Below, in pieces: positions 63,164-64,000 of a stretch of 64,000 nucleotides of DNA. The position numbers and the translations under genes were made by a program. The stretch is from positions 372,001 to 436,000 of the forward strand of contig CAVXOR010000001.1 of the NCBI GenBank assembly GCA_963763475.1, written 5' to 3'. Source of the stretch: AC-32 sp963763475. GTDB lineage: Bacteria; Actinomycetota; Thermoleophilia; Gaiellales; Gaiellaceae. Position 1 is the stretch's first letter. Every line of letters starts with the position of its first letter. The notes under the pieces are model-generated. The model did no database searches and was not told the origin of the DNA. It saw only the letters and a program-made list of their open reading frames with translations.

Positions 63164-64000
63164 CAGCGCGTAGCCCTCGCGCAGGAAGGGCGTGCGGTCG
63201 ACCAGGGCGCCGATCTCGTCGGGCGAGATCGTGCCTTCCTCCGTGACGACGCAGTCCACCAGCGCGGCGGGCGTGAGCTCGAACTCCGGCGCGGTCAGCG
63301 CCGGCGCATCGGCCGCGGCGATCGGGGCCAGCTTGACCACCTCGCACGCCACGACCACGGGAACGCTCTCGGCCGCCGCCGCCTCGGCCAGCGCGGTCGT
63401 GCCGGTCTTGTTGCAGAGCGTGCCGTCGTGGAAGACCGTGTCCGCGCCGAGCAGGAGCACCGAGGCCCACTCCAGCCGGGCCGGTGCCTCGGCGTCCTCG
63501 ACCAGCTCGACCTCGAGACCGTTGTCCCGCAGCTCCTCGGCGAAGGCGCGGCCCTCGTCCTGCGGTGAGGAGACTGTGCAGATGACACTGTCCGGCGGCG
63601 TGTGAAGCAGGGCTTCGCGCACCGTTGCCGAAGCCGAGTGCGTGAGCACGACGGCGTCCTCGAGGCGCTCCCGCAGCTGGATCGCGATCGACGCGCCTGC
63701 TCGCCGCCGTCCGTCCACCAGCGACTCGGCCTCTTCGCCCACCAGGCGCTGCAGCTCCGCCACCTCGAGCTGCACGTTCGCAGCCGTCGCCGCCAGCAGC
63801 CGTCCGACCGCACCCGCGACCGCGCCGACGCCCGGTCGGCTGTCCGCCAGCTCGCGGCCTGCGGTGACTAGGCGCGTCAGCAGCTCGTCGCCCGAGGCCG
63901 CGGGCTCGTTGGCCAGCTCCGCGAGGGCCTCGACGGCCCGGCGCGCCATCCAGCTCGCGCCGTGCTCGCGGTCGGCTCTCAGCTCCGCGACCCGCTCCCC
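63152..64000 (-). CDS. eIF-2B/MtnA-family protein (translation factor 2B or ribose-1,5-bisphosphate isomerase type), partial
   Basis: The frame runs off the right edge. The 282 residues present include ERVAELRADREHGASWMARRAVEALAELAN, VVLTHSASATVREALL, ICTVSSPQDEGRAFAEEL, WASVLLLGADTVFHDGTLCNKTGTTALAEAA and VVVACEVVKLAP, the hallmarks of the eIF-2B alpha/beta/delta family. In bacteria and archaea the relatives are methylthioribose-1-phosphate isomerase and ribose-1,5-bisphosphate isomerase. The GADTVFHDGTLCNKTGT motif carries the catalytic Asp region. An internal ATG at 63949 exists, but conserved sequence continues upstream of it, so the true start lies outside the window. Confidence 0.85.
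   Translation of the reverse strand, partial: GERVAELRADREHGASWMARRAVEALAELANEPAASGDELLTRLVTAGRELADSRPGVGAVAGAVGRLLAATAANVQLEVAELQRLVGEEAESLVDGRRRAGASIAIQLRERLEDAVVLTHSASATVREALLHTPPDSVICTVSSPQDEGRAFAEELRDNGLEVELVEDAEAPARLEWASVLLLGADTVFHDGTLCNKTGTTALAEAAAAESVPVVVACEVVKLAPIAAADAPALTAPEFELTPAALVDCVVTEEGTISPDEIGALVDRTPFLREGYALLRR

Overview
The window is a gene-dense, high-GC chromosomal segment. I read it as an actinobacterium, probably of the Thermoleophilia (Gaiella/Solirubrobacter) type. The reasons are very strong G/C third-position bias, frequent GTG and TTG starts, long chains of genes joined by ATGA or GTGA overlaps, a UvrD-type helicase with a C-terminal HRDC domain, and many start codons lying 6 to 10 bases after a TANNNT hexamer, which suggests leaderless mRNAs. 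No rRNA, tRNA, CRISPR array, transposase or phage gene was recognised. No gap between genes exceeds 300 bases; the largest (8724-8989) holds a structured element.

Region 1 (1-8723): nucleotide-sugar and polysaccharide genes. These are a DegT/PglE-type aminotransferase, a membrane FlaA1/PglF/CapD-type dehydratase, the helicase, and on the minus strand a PglC-like sugar-phosphate transferase, AsnB-type asparagine synthase, a DUF2007 protein and a DUF354 glycosyltransferase-like protein.

Region 2 (8724-41849): a large catabolic island. On the plus strand it holds a LysR regulator, a maleylacetate-reductase-like dehydrogenase, a three-subunit molybdenum hydroxylase (FAD, 2Fe-2S and Mo subunits) with a CoxG-like protein, an LLM flavin oxidoreductase, an M20 hydrolase and a fumarylacetoacetate-hydrolase-fold protein. 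These are followed by an M24 peptidase (frameshifted), a LeuA/NifV-type condensing enzyme, a phytoene-desaturase-like FAD oxidoreductase (frameshifted), a TIM-barrel isomerase, a ketopantoate-reductase-like enzyme, a complete branched-chain-amino-acid-type ABC importer, a second ketopantoate-reductase-like enzyme and an intact creatinase-like M24 protein. On the minus strand come a second complete importer, a class V aminotransferase (frameshifted), a bicupin and tryptophan 2,3-dioxygenase. Finally, on the plus strand, come an aldo/keto reductase, an ornithine-cyclodeaminase-like protein and a threonine-dehydratase-like protein. Together they look like uptake and breakdown of nitrogen-containing organic substrates; the substrate is not evident from sequence.

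Region 3 (41872-49578): a methyltransferase, then a tightly coupled run of a fumarate-reductase-like flavoprotein, class I fumarase alpha and beta, phosphosulfolactate synthase (ComA), APS/PAPS reductase (CysH), APS kinase (CysC), ATP sulfurylase (Sat) and a TauE/SafE exporter. Sulfite from the reductase could be used by ComA; no sulfite reductase is present in the window.

Region 4 (49602-60643): envelope polysaccharide genes: two secreted FlgD-Ig proteins (one fused to a dimethylformamidase-like region), an O-antigen ligase/polymerase, a Wzx-type flippase, two sugar epimerases, a GT4 glycosyltransferase, an ATP-grasp enzyme and an orphan solute-binding lipoprotein.

Region 5 (60578-64000): a small lipoprotein, a TetR regulator coupled to an MFS drug-efflux-type transporter, and an eIF-2B-family protein that runs off the right edge.

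Three genes (at 18590, 20913 and 30988) carry single frameshifts in otherwise well-conserved sequence. All lie in the catabolic island; they may be assembly errors or real decay.
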